Shown here: positions 9,347-19,068 of the stretch, piece by piece
Position numbering within the stretch: position 1 is the first letter of the stretch
Layout of the letters: each line of letters opens with the position of its first letter
DNA from: Byssothecium circinans
Taxonomy: Eukaryota; Ascomycota; Dothideomycetes; Pleosporales; Massarinaceae
Direction: 5' to 3'
DNA: 33,604 nucleotides
Assembly: GCA_010015675.1 (NCBI GenBank)
Contig: ML976999.1
Span: 369,992-403,595, forward strand
Made by a program: the position numbers and the translations under genes
The notes under the pieces: model-generated
Told to the model about the DNA's origin: nothing
The model's database searches: none
What the model saw: only the letters and a program-made list of their open reading frames with translations

Positions 9347-11344
9347 ATGACCGAGAAGACGTGTACTGTGTTCATCAAAAACGTCTCCGACGACCAGTCC
9401 GAAAAACACAGGTACTTTGCGTATTTTGTTGACCAGGACGTTGTGAACTTGGTCAACCAAAAGGTCACCGGCGGGCCGCTCACGACGCGGCAGCCCGTTT
9501 TCTATCGCACGAAGCATCTCGACGCTACAGGGAGGTCTCCAGGCCAGTTCAAAATCTCCTCGCAGCTCTATGCCGTCATTGGCGAACGTCAAAATTATAA
9601 TGCAAGCCGCCCGCTTCGACACAACGACGAAATCACCCTGAAGCACTTCCAACCCATCGAAATCGGAGCTAGAGGTGACAACGGCAGCGCTCTGGTTGTC
9701 GAGTGGGATAAAAACGATGGCCCATATTTCGACGACGAGCGCAAGGAAAGGGATGCCAGGATGGGCAGTTTCAGCATAACCTGTTCAGCATCCTTCCCAA
9801 AGGACAACGCATACGTGGTCGGACTGGCTCGCTCTATCAATGGTTCAGAGCGGCCTGTTGCGGTTGTGGCCTGCACGCGCAATACAGAGTACCAGTTCAC
9901 GCCCAGGGAAGAGATCTACATTGAGCGGTGCGGCCCTGCGAACAAGGACTCGATCGAGAACGGGAAAATCGTGTTGGTTACAAACAGGAAATCCACGTTG
10001 AGAGCAAGGTTATGGCTACGGTTCGACTCGGATGGGGGGGACATCAGAGTGAACGAAGTATCCCGAGGCTTCCTTGTCAACGGGCACCTGACTGGCGACG
10101 CTGGGTCGACAGTAGCTGAAGAGTCGGATCAAGACGAGGCGTCTGCTCCTCAGCCTTCTCGCGGGGCCTCGACCTCGACGTCGCAACCCCCAGATCAGGG
10201 CAAGGGCCAATCTCATCCCAATTCGGACCCGCCGGTCAAGGAGCCGGATCGCGCGGAGCACCGGGAGCGGGAGCATCCTCCTCCACCAAATGCAGGGCCA
10301 GGCAAACCCGCCACGGACTCCCACACAGCTCACCCATCCTCGTCAGCACCAAACCCAAACCAGCAAGGCCCAGCTGCCAGCGCCAGTGCCAGTGCCAGTG
10401 CCGGTGCCAGCGCCACAGCGGGGCAGCCTCCCCGGACAGCCACCCCGCCGGCTGAGGCGCAGAATTCGGGCCGGACTACCGAGGAGCCAGGCGCCGCCAA
10501 CGACGATGAGTCGGACGACGAGTCGCCAACGTCCTTCAGTCGGCTGCGCAACTATCACACCGTCTTCGTCGTGGATGACACGGGCTCGATGCTGCTGCCC
10601 CCCTACGGCGACTACACGGGCGTGCGGCAGGTGCCGCGCGGCTACAACGGGCCGACGCGCTGGACCATGGTGCTCGAGGCGCTGCAGCACATCATCGATG
10701 TCGCTGTGCGTTACGGCGGCATCGACATCCATTTCCTGGTGCGGTCCTGGCGCGGACGCCGGAACATCGAAGAGAGCGACGACGCCCGCACGCTGCTGAA
10801 GGAGATAGCGAAAGACTTCCGGGGCGGCGGTGGGCCCACCAAGTTCAAGCCAACCCTGCAATCCATCCTGCAGAGCCACGTGGAGAAGCTCCGCAAGTCG
10901 CGCGAGCCCAGGTCGAAAATCGACGGGCCCAAGCCGCTGGACCTGATCGTGCTGACGGACGGCGTCGCCAAGGACAAGGAGGCTACCGAAGCCCTCATCG
11001 TGAAGACGGCGCGCGAGCTGTCTGCCATCGACGAGGTTCGCCCGGACCAGGTTGGCATCCAGTTCGTGCAGGTCGGAGAGGACAAGGTAGCCGCCCAGTT
11101 TCTGAAACGGCTTGAAAAGGACATCAAGTCACAGCTCGATGACCACCGTGATGTAAGTTGTACCCCGCCCGTCGTGTTGGAGAACAGTCGAGCAAGCTCC
11201 ACGCTAACTGAATCGTGTTGCTTTTCTTTGCAGATTGTGGATACGATGCGCTATGATTATAAACCCGGCGAGGTGCCTCTCAAGGACATGCTTGCGAAGA
11301 TATTTTTCGGGGCCGTGGATAAGGATTTTTATAACCAAGGTTAG
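9347..11344 (+). CDS. VWA-domain protein with N-terminal shared beta domain
   Basis: An in-frame intron at 11153-11233 (81 bases, GTAAGT to TTTGCAG, branch-like CTAAC) gives 638 residues after splicing; if retained, 665. Residues 1-240 carry the domain shared with the two minus-strand neighbours (GSFSITCSASF..VVGLARS..RPVAVVACT..EEIYIE). Residues 245-395 are a Pro/Ser/Ala/Gln-rich linker with an SASASASAGASA repeat. The von Willebrand A domain starts near 404: VFVVDDTGSML gives a MIDAS of the D-x-T-x-S kind (D410, T412, S414), then GGGPTKFKPTL and LIVLTDG supply the later metal-binding Thr and Asp. The C-terminal helix KDMLAKIFFGAVDKDF is typical of fungal VWA proteins. Metal-dependent protein binding is expected from the family. 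No signal peptide is seen, so it is probably intracellular. Confidence 0.85.
   Translation: MTEKTCTVFIKNVSDDQSEKHRYFAYFVDQDVVNLVNQKVTGGPLTTRQPVFYRTKHLDATGRSPGQFKISSQLYAVIGERQNYNASRPLRHNDEITLKHFQPIEIGARGDNGSALVVEWDKNDGPYFDDERKERDARMGSFSITCSASFPKDNAYVVGLARSINGSERPVAVVACTRNTEYQFTPREEIYIERCGPANKDSIENGKIVLVTNRKSTLRARLWLRFDSDGGDIRVNEVSRGFLVNGHLTGDAGSTVAEESDQDEASAPQPSRGASTSTSQPPDQGKGQSHPNSDPPVKEPDRAEHREREHPPPPNAGPGKPATDSHTAHPSSSAPNPNQQGPAASASASASAGASATAGQPPRTATPPAEAQNSGRTTEEPGAANDDESDDESPTSFSRLRNYHTVFVVDDTGSMLLPPYGDYTGVRQVPRGYNGPTRWTMVLEALQHIIDVAVRYGGIDIHFLVRSWRGRRNIEESDDARTLLKEIAKDFRGGGGPTKFKPTLQSILQSHVEKLRKSREPRSKIDGPKPLDLIVLTDGVAKDKEATEALIVKTARELSAIDEVRPDQVGIQFVQVGEDKVAAQFLKRLEKDIKSQLDDHRDVSCTPPVVLENSRASSTLTESCCFSLQIVDTMRYDYKPGEVPLKDMLAKIFFGAVDKDFYNQG
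10375..10416 (+). repeat. GCCAGT hexamer repeat in the VWA linker
   Basis: Tandem GCCAGT/GCCAGC units encode the Ser-Ala repeat of the disordered linker between the N-terminal domain and the VWA domain. Length changes would stay in frame. Confidence 0.75.
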
Positions 11345-12333
11345 ATTCTAGCCACTACGGTAAACCTTCTAAAGACCCTTACTTTGATTGGGGAGCGAGG
11401 AACAAGCGTAGCAAAATTACATTCCAAATCGCGCCTAAGGGTTTCCAAAAAAATAAAAAATTTCAACCTACTTCTATGTATTAAACTTCGTTGCTAGTAT
11501 TTCTATACACGTAGAAAACAATACTTTTAACTAACTATAACTACTAGATTCCTTTTATATCAGTATTTAAGCTTCTATAACTAGAGCACTATCTGCTAAA
11601 GCGTAGAGAGAGGAATACGAAGCATAGGAATGCTAAAGGATTAGATTAGGCGGTGATATCCTGCTTGACGCATCTTATAGTGATTGGGAAAAGGGAAGAT
11701 CTTTACCCTCATCCTCCATCGTTTTTCCCGACTTCATAGGTATATTTCTTAATCATTGTCAACGACGTCGATTAGCACAACTGCTCACTATACCGAGCGA
11801 TGGCTTTTGGAGACGTGTTATATTCGCATACCTCAAGGCTCAGAATCCACGCGGAGGTTGAAGTCGTTACGTCAAAATGGCGGTGTAGTCGGTAAGATCT
11901 AGCGCACTTCCTCTGTCGTTCTATGTCTTCTAACCCATCCATCTCTCGGGTTTTTCATCACTTCCTAGACGACTGAGAGCCGTCTGAAGATGCCTAGCCG
12001 TTTGACGCTCCGTGCCATATTTACGGAGCTCTTTCACTGACAAGACAGAAGGATAATTAGCGAGATCCTTCCAAGCTTACGGCGCAAGCGGCCACGATCC
12101 CATCCAATTCAGCAGATGAATCTGTTCCCAGAATAGATACAAGGTCGGGGTCCAATTAGCCAGTTCAGAAAACGTAGAAAGGATGTATATGTTGCCGAGT
12201 TGGAAAAACTTGCACACTCGTCACAGTCAAGAAAAGTGCTAGGAGCAGCGCCCATAAGCATCAAAAGAAACCCAGACGCAGCCCCGAACCCATACCATCC
12301 AGCCTCTATGGGCAAAATTCATGGCTTGCTCAA
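11345..12333. other. intergenic region with an AT-rich block and repeat copy B
   Basis: Follows the VWA gene. About 11440-11580 is markedly AT-rich. The 110-bp repeat copy B is at 11567-11676. From 11700 to 12333 I find no supported gene; the open frames there lack family features. Confidence 0.5.
11567..11676 (+). repeat. 110-bp dispersed repeat, copy B
   Basis: Ungapped partner of 5181-5290, same orientation. Copy B is the more AT-rich of the two; many differences are C or G in copy A against T or A here, compatible with RIP-type change. Confidence 0.8.
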
Positions 12334-13201
12334 CTACTTCCCTTTCCAGCACTCGGCCGCTTTAGCAAGAGCCTTGCAGCTGGATAAGAACCCCCAGTTA
12401 CGACACAGCTTGTATTCCGCCGCCTCCTGAGCGTATTCAGGACTGTCCGTGGCGCATGCATCCTTGAGCATAATCGTATCGAAGCCTCTAGCTCGCATGA
12501 GCGTCCTGTAGTGTAGCCATGACACACTGGTCCGTGTTGATACCCGAAAACAGAAGCGTGCGGATCCCATTCGTCCGGAGATATTCTTCCAACCCTAGAG
12601 TAGAGTTTACGAAGCCTGAGTTCTTGCTCTTGTGGATAAAGACGTCGGGATTGCTGGTTTTCTTTCCGGTCTCGAATGCTTCAAGGAGCGGTTGATGGAG
12701 CTCCGCATTCCAAGTCCCTCTCATCATCTTCCGTCCGGCCTCCACTTCCGATCCGTCTTCCAGCTGGACTTTACCGAGGTCAGCACCGAGCATGCTGCGG
12801 AGTTGAGGCCGTTCGCGGCATCGGAGGAATTTTTCGGGATCACTTCGATCGCCTTCGCTTTCAGACAGCCCGTAATCTGCTCGATCACTGTTGGCCTTGA
12901 ACCCAAACACTCGAAGCTCCACCGGTGTCATAGCTTTGAGCTCTTCTTCTGTCAACCCCCAATTCAACCGTACCACCTGAATGCCCAGTTTCCGAGCCGC
13001 TGGAATAGCGTGGAGAAGGAGTGCTTCTTCGGCAGCTCGCATAGAAGGTGCGGGGCAGAACGACACGCTGAGCGAGATATTCTGCTTGTCGATGATGACG
13101 AGTGCGGTCTTGGTAGGGTCAATGACCACATTGCTGATCTCACAATCGAGAGGGACTCGAGGCGTGGTAATCCCGGTCTCTGGCTTCGTGGGATGTGTCA
13201 A
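12334..13201 (-). pseudogene. isochorismatase-family hydrolase, frameshifted near the C-terminus
   Basis: From the ATG at 13201 the frame encodes 237 residues of a cysteine hydrolase of the isochorismatase fold. The triad is visible: Asp38 in ALVIIDKQN, Lys191 in FIHKSKNSGF, and Cys226 in GINTDQCVMATLQDA. At about 12488-12491 the sequence has four extra bases (a CTAG-like insertion) that create a TAG. The next frame resumes at once with RGFDTIMLKDACATDSPEYA and ends at 12334, adding about 50 residues. Removing the insertion would restore the usual family continuity, so the intact length would be near 290. No intron fits such a short gap. The product would lose the final helices of the fold and is probably inactive, unless this is an assembly error. 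Substrate unknown. Confidence 0.75.
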
Positions 13202-13929
13202 GTCCCACCCTTCTTCCGATGACCGTATCCGGAAATTGTCTGCGGTGCCGATAATGACTCTTTCATTCTTGGGCCTGGACGAACTCTCTCCTTGATCGAG
13301 CGGGGATATCGGAGCTTTCGGAGGGTGGTGCTTGGTGAGATGATATTGTCATGTCGTCCGCTGCCAGTTGTTCCGTGTGTTGAGAGGGATCAGATTCGAA
13401 AAGTTAATGGAAAAATGACTGCGTGATGTTGGAGGCGCGGTTGACGTCCATGGAGGCCCACCAGTGTCGACCGGCTAGCGTGCGAGCACCTCTGCGGCCA
13501 TTGAAACCCGCACGGTGTAACACCATCGATCGTGGAAAGTATCCCCAGGAAATGACTTGTGCATAAAGTACAGCTTCTTAGCCAGAGTGCTAGGCGTTGA
13601 ATCTACCTTGGGTAAGCTTCGCCAACTTCCCAAAATTTCAACACAGTGAGACACCATGTGGGGATTGGTTATGGCCGTCCGTTGCTACCTTCTACCGGCG
13701 CATCTACTTATTGCTCAGGTGCCTTGAACAAGACGAGCTGCGCTCCAATTCATTATTGAGCGCACTAGAACAAGAACAATGGGACTGGGGGTAGGTCTGC
13801 AAGTTTGTCACAGAAGCCAGGAACAGTTCTTGCAGCTAAAGCATAGTACACATGTCGGTGAATGGAAGAACAGCCGCGGACAAGAGGAAACATACTTCGT
13901 TCTACGTAAGTTTGATATTGAAAAAATCA
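13202..13929. other. intergenic region
   Basis: Separates the start of the isochorismatase pseudogene from the 3' end of the reductase gene, both on minus. A 60-residue minus-strand frame at 13475-13657 has no recognisable features. I see no repeat or RNA gene. Confidence 0.5.
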
Positions 13930-14979
13930 TCAGGTATTAGCCACGCCCCATTCCATGCTCCGTTTAATCGCTGTGTCCTGGTCTGCGACTGGTCGGTATC
14001 CCAGTCGCTGCTTAGCCTTCTCAATAGACCAGCAACACCCTTTATCCAAGTGGTCAATGCCATCCCTCCGGAGATTCGGCATCTTCGTCCCCAGTGTGAA
14101 AATGCGATATGCCCACTCTCCCGCAGACGCCATGACTTGCATCACAGGCATAGGAATGACAGTTACTTCTTTTGGCGCCACAGGACTGCCTATAGCGGCG
14201 TAGCACCTACGAGCAAAATCGAAGAAGGGTTCCGGCCTGCCGTCGGAGATAAAGAAGGCTTCACCGGCGACGCCTGCAGCAGTCTTTGGGTCCATGAGGG
14301 CGCGCACCGCGAGGATGTGGGCTTCAGCGGCTTTGGCAACGTAGACGAATTCGAAAACCTTCTTATTCTGCCCGATCTGCATTTTGTGCTCCTTTTTGCG
14401 CACGCCTGAGACTAACTGCGGGATGAAGTTGGTGTCTTTTTCGCCGTAGATGCCAGGGAGGCGAATCACGGCTGTGCGTAGGTCGTCATCGTTGGCCGAC
14501 TGGACGGCAGCGTCAGCTATGGCCTTGGACATGCCATAGGGATTGACATGGTGCTTCTCGTTGTATAACTTTGCGTTTTCCTCTGTCAGCGGCTCCTGGG
14601 TGGGCTCGACAGCTGAGTCGGACGAGGTATACACGAAGGCGCGCGTATCGCTACAGGTCTTCGCGCACCTTAGCAAGACCTTGGTGCCCTCAACGTTAGT
14701 GCGGAGAAAAGTGGCGGTGGTTTCAGTATGGTGTGGGGAAGCCGTGTGGATGACGGCCTGGGGCTTGAACGTGTCGAAGACGGCTTGAACCTGGGCTTCC
14801 GAGGCGATGTCCGCGGGGTGGATGTGCAGCCGAGTGCTGTGATCGGACGCCTGTGGCTTACGACTGACGATGGCGACGGATATGGTGGGATCGGAGAGAA
14901 GCTGCTCAACGACGTGCGCGCCGAGAAAGCCGCTCCCACCGGTGACAAGGACCCGCGTAAGCTGCTGCGAGTCACTCAT
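13930..14979 (-). CDS. NAD(P)-dependent 3beta-HSD / sterol-4-alpha-carboxylate dehydrogenase-like reductase
   Basis: A 349-residue extended short-chain dehydrogenase, single exon. The Rossmann nucleotide motif TGGSGFLG is at residues 13-20, VIHTASPHH near 77-84, the serine-bearing YTSSDSAVEP at 117-126, and the catalytic YGMSK (Tyr148, Lys152) is intact. IRLPGIYGEKD and the FVYVAKAAEAHILA segment match the 3beta-HSD/Erg26-like family. The start chosen is the ATG at 14979 directly before the Rossmann strand; the frame stays open to 15141, but that extension has no family character. Members oxidise or reduce hydroxyl or keto groups on sterols and secondary metabolites using NAD(P). It is the only clearly intact neighbour, besides the P450, among several broken enzyme genes. 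Whether it serves sterol or secondary metabolism cannot be told here. Confidence 0.85.
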   Translation of the reverse strand: MSDSQQLTRVLVTGGSGFLGAHVVEQLLSDPTISVAIVSRKPQASDHSTRLHIHPADIASEAQVQAVFDTFKPQAVIHTASPHHTETTATFLRTNVEGTKVLLRCAKTCSDTRAFVYTSSDSAVEPTQEPLTEENAKLYNEKHHVNPYGMSKAIADAAVQSANDDDLRTAVIRLPGIYGEKDTNFIPQLVSGVRKKEHKMQIGQNKKVFEFVYVAKAAEAHILAVRALMDPKTAAGVAGEAFFISDGRPEPFFDFARRCYAAIGSPVAPKEVTVIPMPVMQVMASAGEWAYRIFTLGTKMPNLRRDGIDHLDKGCCWSIEKAKQRLGYRPVADQDTAIKRSMEWGVANT

Positions 14980-15103
14980 GGCGACGTTTGGGTTGCAAAA
15001 TGGGCGCTGGGAAAGATGCAGCGCAGTCCTTTTATGCTCCACCCATACGTCAATTGGGGGGTGAAATGTTTCACTGTGCCACTCGTAGTATCCTGGCAGG
15101 GCG

Positions 15104-15175
15104 AATGTGCCGGTGAATGGTGCGGCGTAGCAAACATGCACATACAGTCAGACGCAGCTCTCTGGGCAAATCGAA
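15104..15175 (-). pseudogene. F-box-like N-terminal fragment
   Basis: A minus-strand frame contains FDLPRELRLTVCACLL followed by RRTIHRHI, clearly similar to the FMRLPKELRLMVYERLP start of the gene at 2035-2889. The frame closes soon after and no downstream continuation is seen, so only about 24 codons are recognisable. It lies just upstream of the reductase start, in its promoter or leader. It is a relic of an F-box-like paralogue. Confidence 0.55.
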
Positions 15176-16262
15176 ACATCGAACGGTTTCCGGGATACAG
15201 ATAATCATGTAAGGGCTGCTATATAGCCACTTTCGATGCGTGCTTGTCTGTTTCGTAGTTGACTCAGGCGATATGTATTCAAGTATCATGGTAGTGTTGT
15301 CACGACGCCAGGCGATGCAGCGAAGATCTGAGACTCACTTAAAAGGGCATAGTCTGCGCCGTCTTCGCCGCTTACGGCGTGTACATCTATATCTAATGCA
15401 AATAAAATCTACGTAAAGTATTGGAAGGTGCAATTATCACGTTAGATAACCAAGAGAAAAGAGCCCAGTCTCACGTCAAAAGCCGTTCGTTCAGGTTCTA
15501 TAAACAACCGTTGGCAGGATGAATTTCGTTGACCCCGATCTCCACACATCACCATCTCCGCTATCACATCGCATTCCCTCCATCAAACCGAGAAGGTCGT
15601 GAAGAAGAGCAACAAAGTGACTCCACACCCATAGGGATTCTGCTTAATTACGTCCCGAAGCATAATTAGCCAGACAATAAGTGAAGAACTGAAAATTCCA
15701 GGGAGCTCAAAAAGCTGGGCGCACCGACTCTACTATGGTAGCACTTGTATTTCTTGTACAGGACCGTAACTCTCCGCGGAAACGCCAAACCGCGGCCCAG
15801 CACGCATATGGTAAGAGACATTGTCCACAGAAAGGGCCTAGGTACACTTCTTCGCTGTGGACCTGGAGTACCAGTAGCAATCATTACCCGATGACGGTGG
15901 TTTTCCATCAATGAATCCCGCAAATATGACCCATGGGGCTTGAATGCGGCGCTGTACGAGTTCTACTGTGATACCTCACATAACGTGAACAAGCTAGACT
16001 TTAACCGGCAGTCTCTTCGGTCTGTGTAGGCTGTTTTACCGTCTGACTTTTTGACTGCATCCCTCGGTTGCGGGGCAGTTTTCGTTTCATACACCCCACC
16101 ACAACGCCGCACAACGCCGCACCTTACCGAATGCTCCTTCGAGAGGCGTAGCAAGGGCACAGCCTAGATACATAGTCTTTACTCTCCTCGACTGCCTGTC
16201 CAATCTCTCTCAAGTTGCGTGCACCGTCTAGACGTTACACCCTTTCGAAACCCCACAACAAC
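15176..16262. other. intergenic region
   Basis: About 1.1 kb between divergent reductase and P450 genes. The only local structure is a short repeated ACAACGCCGC motif near 16099-16122. No gene is supported. Confidence 0.5.
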
Positions 16263-17877
16263 ATGGACTTGATCATCTTTTTGAACGGCTTTGCTTCTAC
16301 GCCCTTCTTTTTCGGCGTTGCGGCCGTCGTGTTTATTTTCCTTACCCGAGTTCTTGGGCCAAAAAGAAACGCAGCGGAACCACCCTTCATTCCCATGTCC
16401 GTTCCTTATTTTGGCCATCTCTATGGAATATTGGTAGGACAAGCTTCTTATTATGTCCAACTGAGGTACGTCTACAGGGTCTCAGGCATGATGAGTTCTG
16501 GTACTTATACGGTGCAGCAAAAAGTACGGCCACCAATTGTACAGCCTCGCCATGCCTGGCGGTCGTATCTACATTGTGAACTCGCCCGACCTCATATCAA
16601 TAATCCAGAAGCACCCTCGCGTTCTTTCTCACTGGTATATCGCGGCTGCTCTGACGAAGAACCTGGGAGGCATCAGCAACGAGGCCAATGCCATCCTTCT
16701 CGAGAATGCCAGAGGCGACAAAGGCCAGAATAGCCTAGTCATCGATGGCATGAAGGCCACGCACAAAGCCATGTCGGGCGAACATCTGGACAACATGACA
16801 CTTGCGGCTATTCGGCGCGCGAAGAACGTGATCGCCGAGTCCGGACCATCGCCTGGCAAGGTAGAGCTCTGGGACTGGGTGCAACACTGCTTTTCCCTAG
16901 CTGTATCTAGCAGCGTATATGGGCATAATAACCCATATGAGAATGAACGCCTTGAGCGCGGACTTTCGTGAGTAGAGGGAAACATTACGCTATACGCGAT
17001 AGTCCTTGACAAAGCACACAGGCAATTTGCCGACCAGACTCCGACTTTCCTCACTGGCCTTCCTCCGTGGATCTTTGCACCCAAAGCGTACAGGGCTCGA
17101 GAGGCTATTGTTGCGCGATTCCAGCAATACTTCGGAGCCAAGAGCGATGAGAATGCCTCCGAGCTCGTGAAGGCAAGAGCAAACGTACTTCGAGAGTATG
17201 GCGTGCCTGAGTCTGACATCGCGCGGTTCGAGGCTGTCAACGGCTTTGGAATTCTATTGAACCTTTTGCCAACCGCCTTTTGGACCATTTATCACATCTT
17301 TTCGGACCCAGATCTCCTCGATGCCGTTCGCCAGGAAGCGGTCGCCGCCGGCCTCGACAAGTGTGCGGACATACTCCCAAACTCAGTGGAAGAATTGGCC
17401 AAGCTCGACGATCTGCCGCTCCTTACATCGGTCTTGAAGGAGTCTTTGCGCACCCACGCGGCGGGTGTCGCAGCCCGTATGGTCATGGACGACCACATGT
17501 TTGATGGCCAATATTTGCTTAAGAGGGATACCTACCTCTTCATTCCGAACAGGGCTGTACACTTCGACAGGACCATCTGGGGAGACAATGTCAACGAATT
17601 CGTTCCGCACAGGTTCACCAAACACAATGGCGAAAAGATCCATCCCGCAGCGTTCCGTGGCTTCGGTGGGGGCGTCAACCTATGCCCGGGTCGTTTATTC
17701 TCGATCAAGCTCATCACGGCGGTCACGGCGTCATTAGTGCTGAGACATGACATTAAGCCGCTCAACAAGAGTGGTGCATTGGAAGATCCCGGGAACGATG
17801 AGCGCAGCCAGGTCATCGCGCTTGCACGCCCGTTAAAGGAGTGTATGGTTGAGTTTGTATCTCGGGAGGCATCATAA
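16263..17877 (+). CDS. cytochrome P450, CYP7/CYP8-like
   Basis: Three exons, 16263-16465, 16518-16967 and 17022-17877; introns of 52 and 54 bases; 502 residues. There is an N-terminal hydrophobic anchor at about residues 12-30 (FFFGVAAVVFIFLTRVL), then PYFGHLYGIL and the splice-restored SKKYGHQLYSLAMPGG. The K-helix LKESLR gives ExxR, and the heme loop FRGFGGGVNLCPGR has the cysteine ligand near residue 439. The I-helix region NGFGILLNLLPTAFWTIYH lacks the usual AGxDT threonine and instead matches the CYP7/CYP8 pattern (prostacyclin synthase and sterol hydroxylase relatives, and many fungal P450s). It should be an ER membrane protein; the substrate is unknown. The next gene downstream is a decayed relative, so the locus once had at least two such P450s. 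Confidence 0.88.
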
Positions 17878-17974
17878 TTTGCGTATATTTCATCTTGTAG
17901 TTTTGGCCCTGCATGCAGGCAATGATATCATTTTCTCAAGGCATTCTGTGTTTGGACTGAATGAGTGACCACGA

Positions 17975-18461
17975 AGACGCATGTAACCAAGAATAGGTCC
18001 AATGTCCCCACCTTCGAGGAGCTTGGGACGAATCACTGCGTATGACGGCCTTTTCCTCTTCCGTGCGCTACATCACTGAGGACACGGTTGTCGGAACGAA
18101 AGTCCTGCGAGAAGGTCACGGGATCATGATGCCGTACCGACAAATGCACATAGATGAGTCTGTATTTGGCGAGCGTGTACATGAGTTCGCCAGTGAGCGA
18201 TTCCTCAAGGACCCCGAACTTCGCCGATACAATATGGCTTTTGGTGGAGGAGCGACGCAGTGTCCTGGCCGACATCTTGCGACGCAAACCGTCATGGTGT
18301 TCGTCGCGATGTTGCTTCACAGATTTGACATTTGCTTGGAAAACTCGGAGCAGCAGTTTCCTGTCGCGGAAGAAGCTGTTCCAGTACTTGGCATAATTGA
18401 CGTCAAGAGGTCTCACGATCTTCGTTTGAAGCTGAAGTGGAAAGGAATATGGGCCAATTAA
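17975..18461 (+). pseudogene. cytochrome P450 C-terminal fragment, CYP7/8-like
   Basis: Only the last third of a P450 is present. NVPTFEEL (from about 18001) is followed, after a one-base deletion in a CTTTGGG-like context near 18020, by DESLRMTAFSSSVRYITEDT, which carries the ExxR element. The frame then runs intact through FASERF to the heme motif FGGGATQCPGRHLA and ends at 18461. No N-terminal 300 residues are found upstream; the 3' flank of the intact P450 is only about 100 bases away. It is related to, but diverged from, the gene at 16263-17877, so it is an old truncated neighbour and not a recent duplicate. Non-functional. Confidence 0.8.
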
Positions 18462-19068
18462 GTAGAAACCGAAGCCCTGGCTCTCAAGTCTGCTTAGTTT
18501 TGGTTTCGAACGTGGTTCTAGGTCTGCTATAGGTCGCTATTCTCTATGTAGATCTCTACTTGATCATCGAACACTTCTCACGCCATTTCTCACGCCAGTT
18601 CGCCTACATAGCCCACCGCATGCGCCTTGAACTAAGTACTTGCCAGTAACTGTGCCTCATACAAACAGTTCACGGCCGCCGCATTCAGTAAGCATCCGAT
18701 GCTGGTATCCAGCGCAGCAGGGGTCGTTAAAATAGACCCCGAAGCGTGGGAGAGGCCTAGGCCTCATAGGGATAGCCTTATGTGGGGCAGCCCTCCCGGC
18801 GCGGGCGCCTCTGTAGAGCACTTTACATGGGTGACACGTCCCAATTATTGCTTTTTGACACAAGAGGTCTAGTTCAGAGGTCCAACACTAGGCACATGCG
18901 CCGCCCGGGGGGAGACTGGGGAGTGAATATCGTACTCCCCGAACCCTAGAATCAGGTTAGCCTCGTCGTGGCAATGCTAGCACTAGAAGTAAAAAGGCAA
19001 AAGAGCAGCTCCAATTGAGATATATTTACGGAACTTGCCTGTCGTCGTCTTGCGTTATCCCCTCAGTT
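18462..19068. other. intergenic region
   Basis: Contains a GC-rich stretch at about 18700-18920 that differs in composition from its surroundings but matches nothing I recognise. No gene is supported. Confidence 0.45.

Noticed and set aside
10016..10879. Several long minus- and plus-strand frames over the VWA gene
   Set aside because: GC-rich shadows of the VWA reading frame, with no family features.
13475..13657. 60-residue minus-strand frame between isochorismatase and reductase
   Set aside because: No recognisable domain, no splice partners, and not supported by context.
13930..15141. 403-residue version of the reductase
   Set aside because: The 54 extra N-terminal residues precede the Rossmann motif and do not resemble the family; the start at 14979 is preferred.
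18657..18920. GC-rich stretch that might be a retroelement or rDNA fragment
   Set aside because: No motif of either could be identified by eye; only composition stands out.
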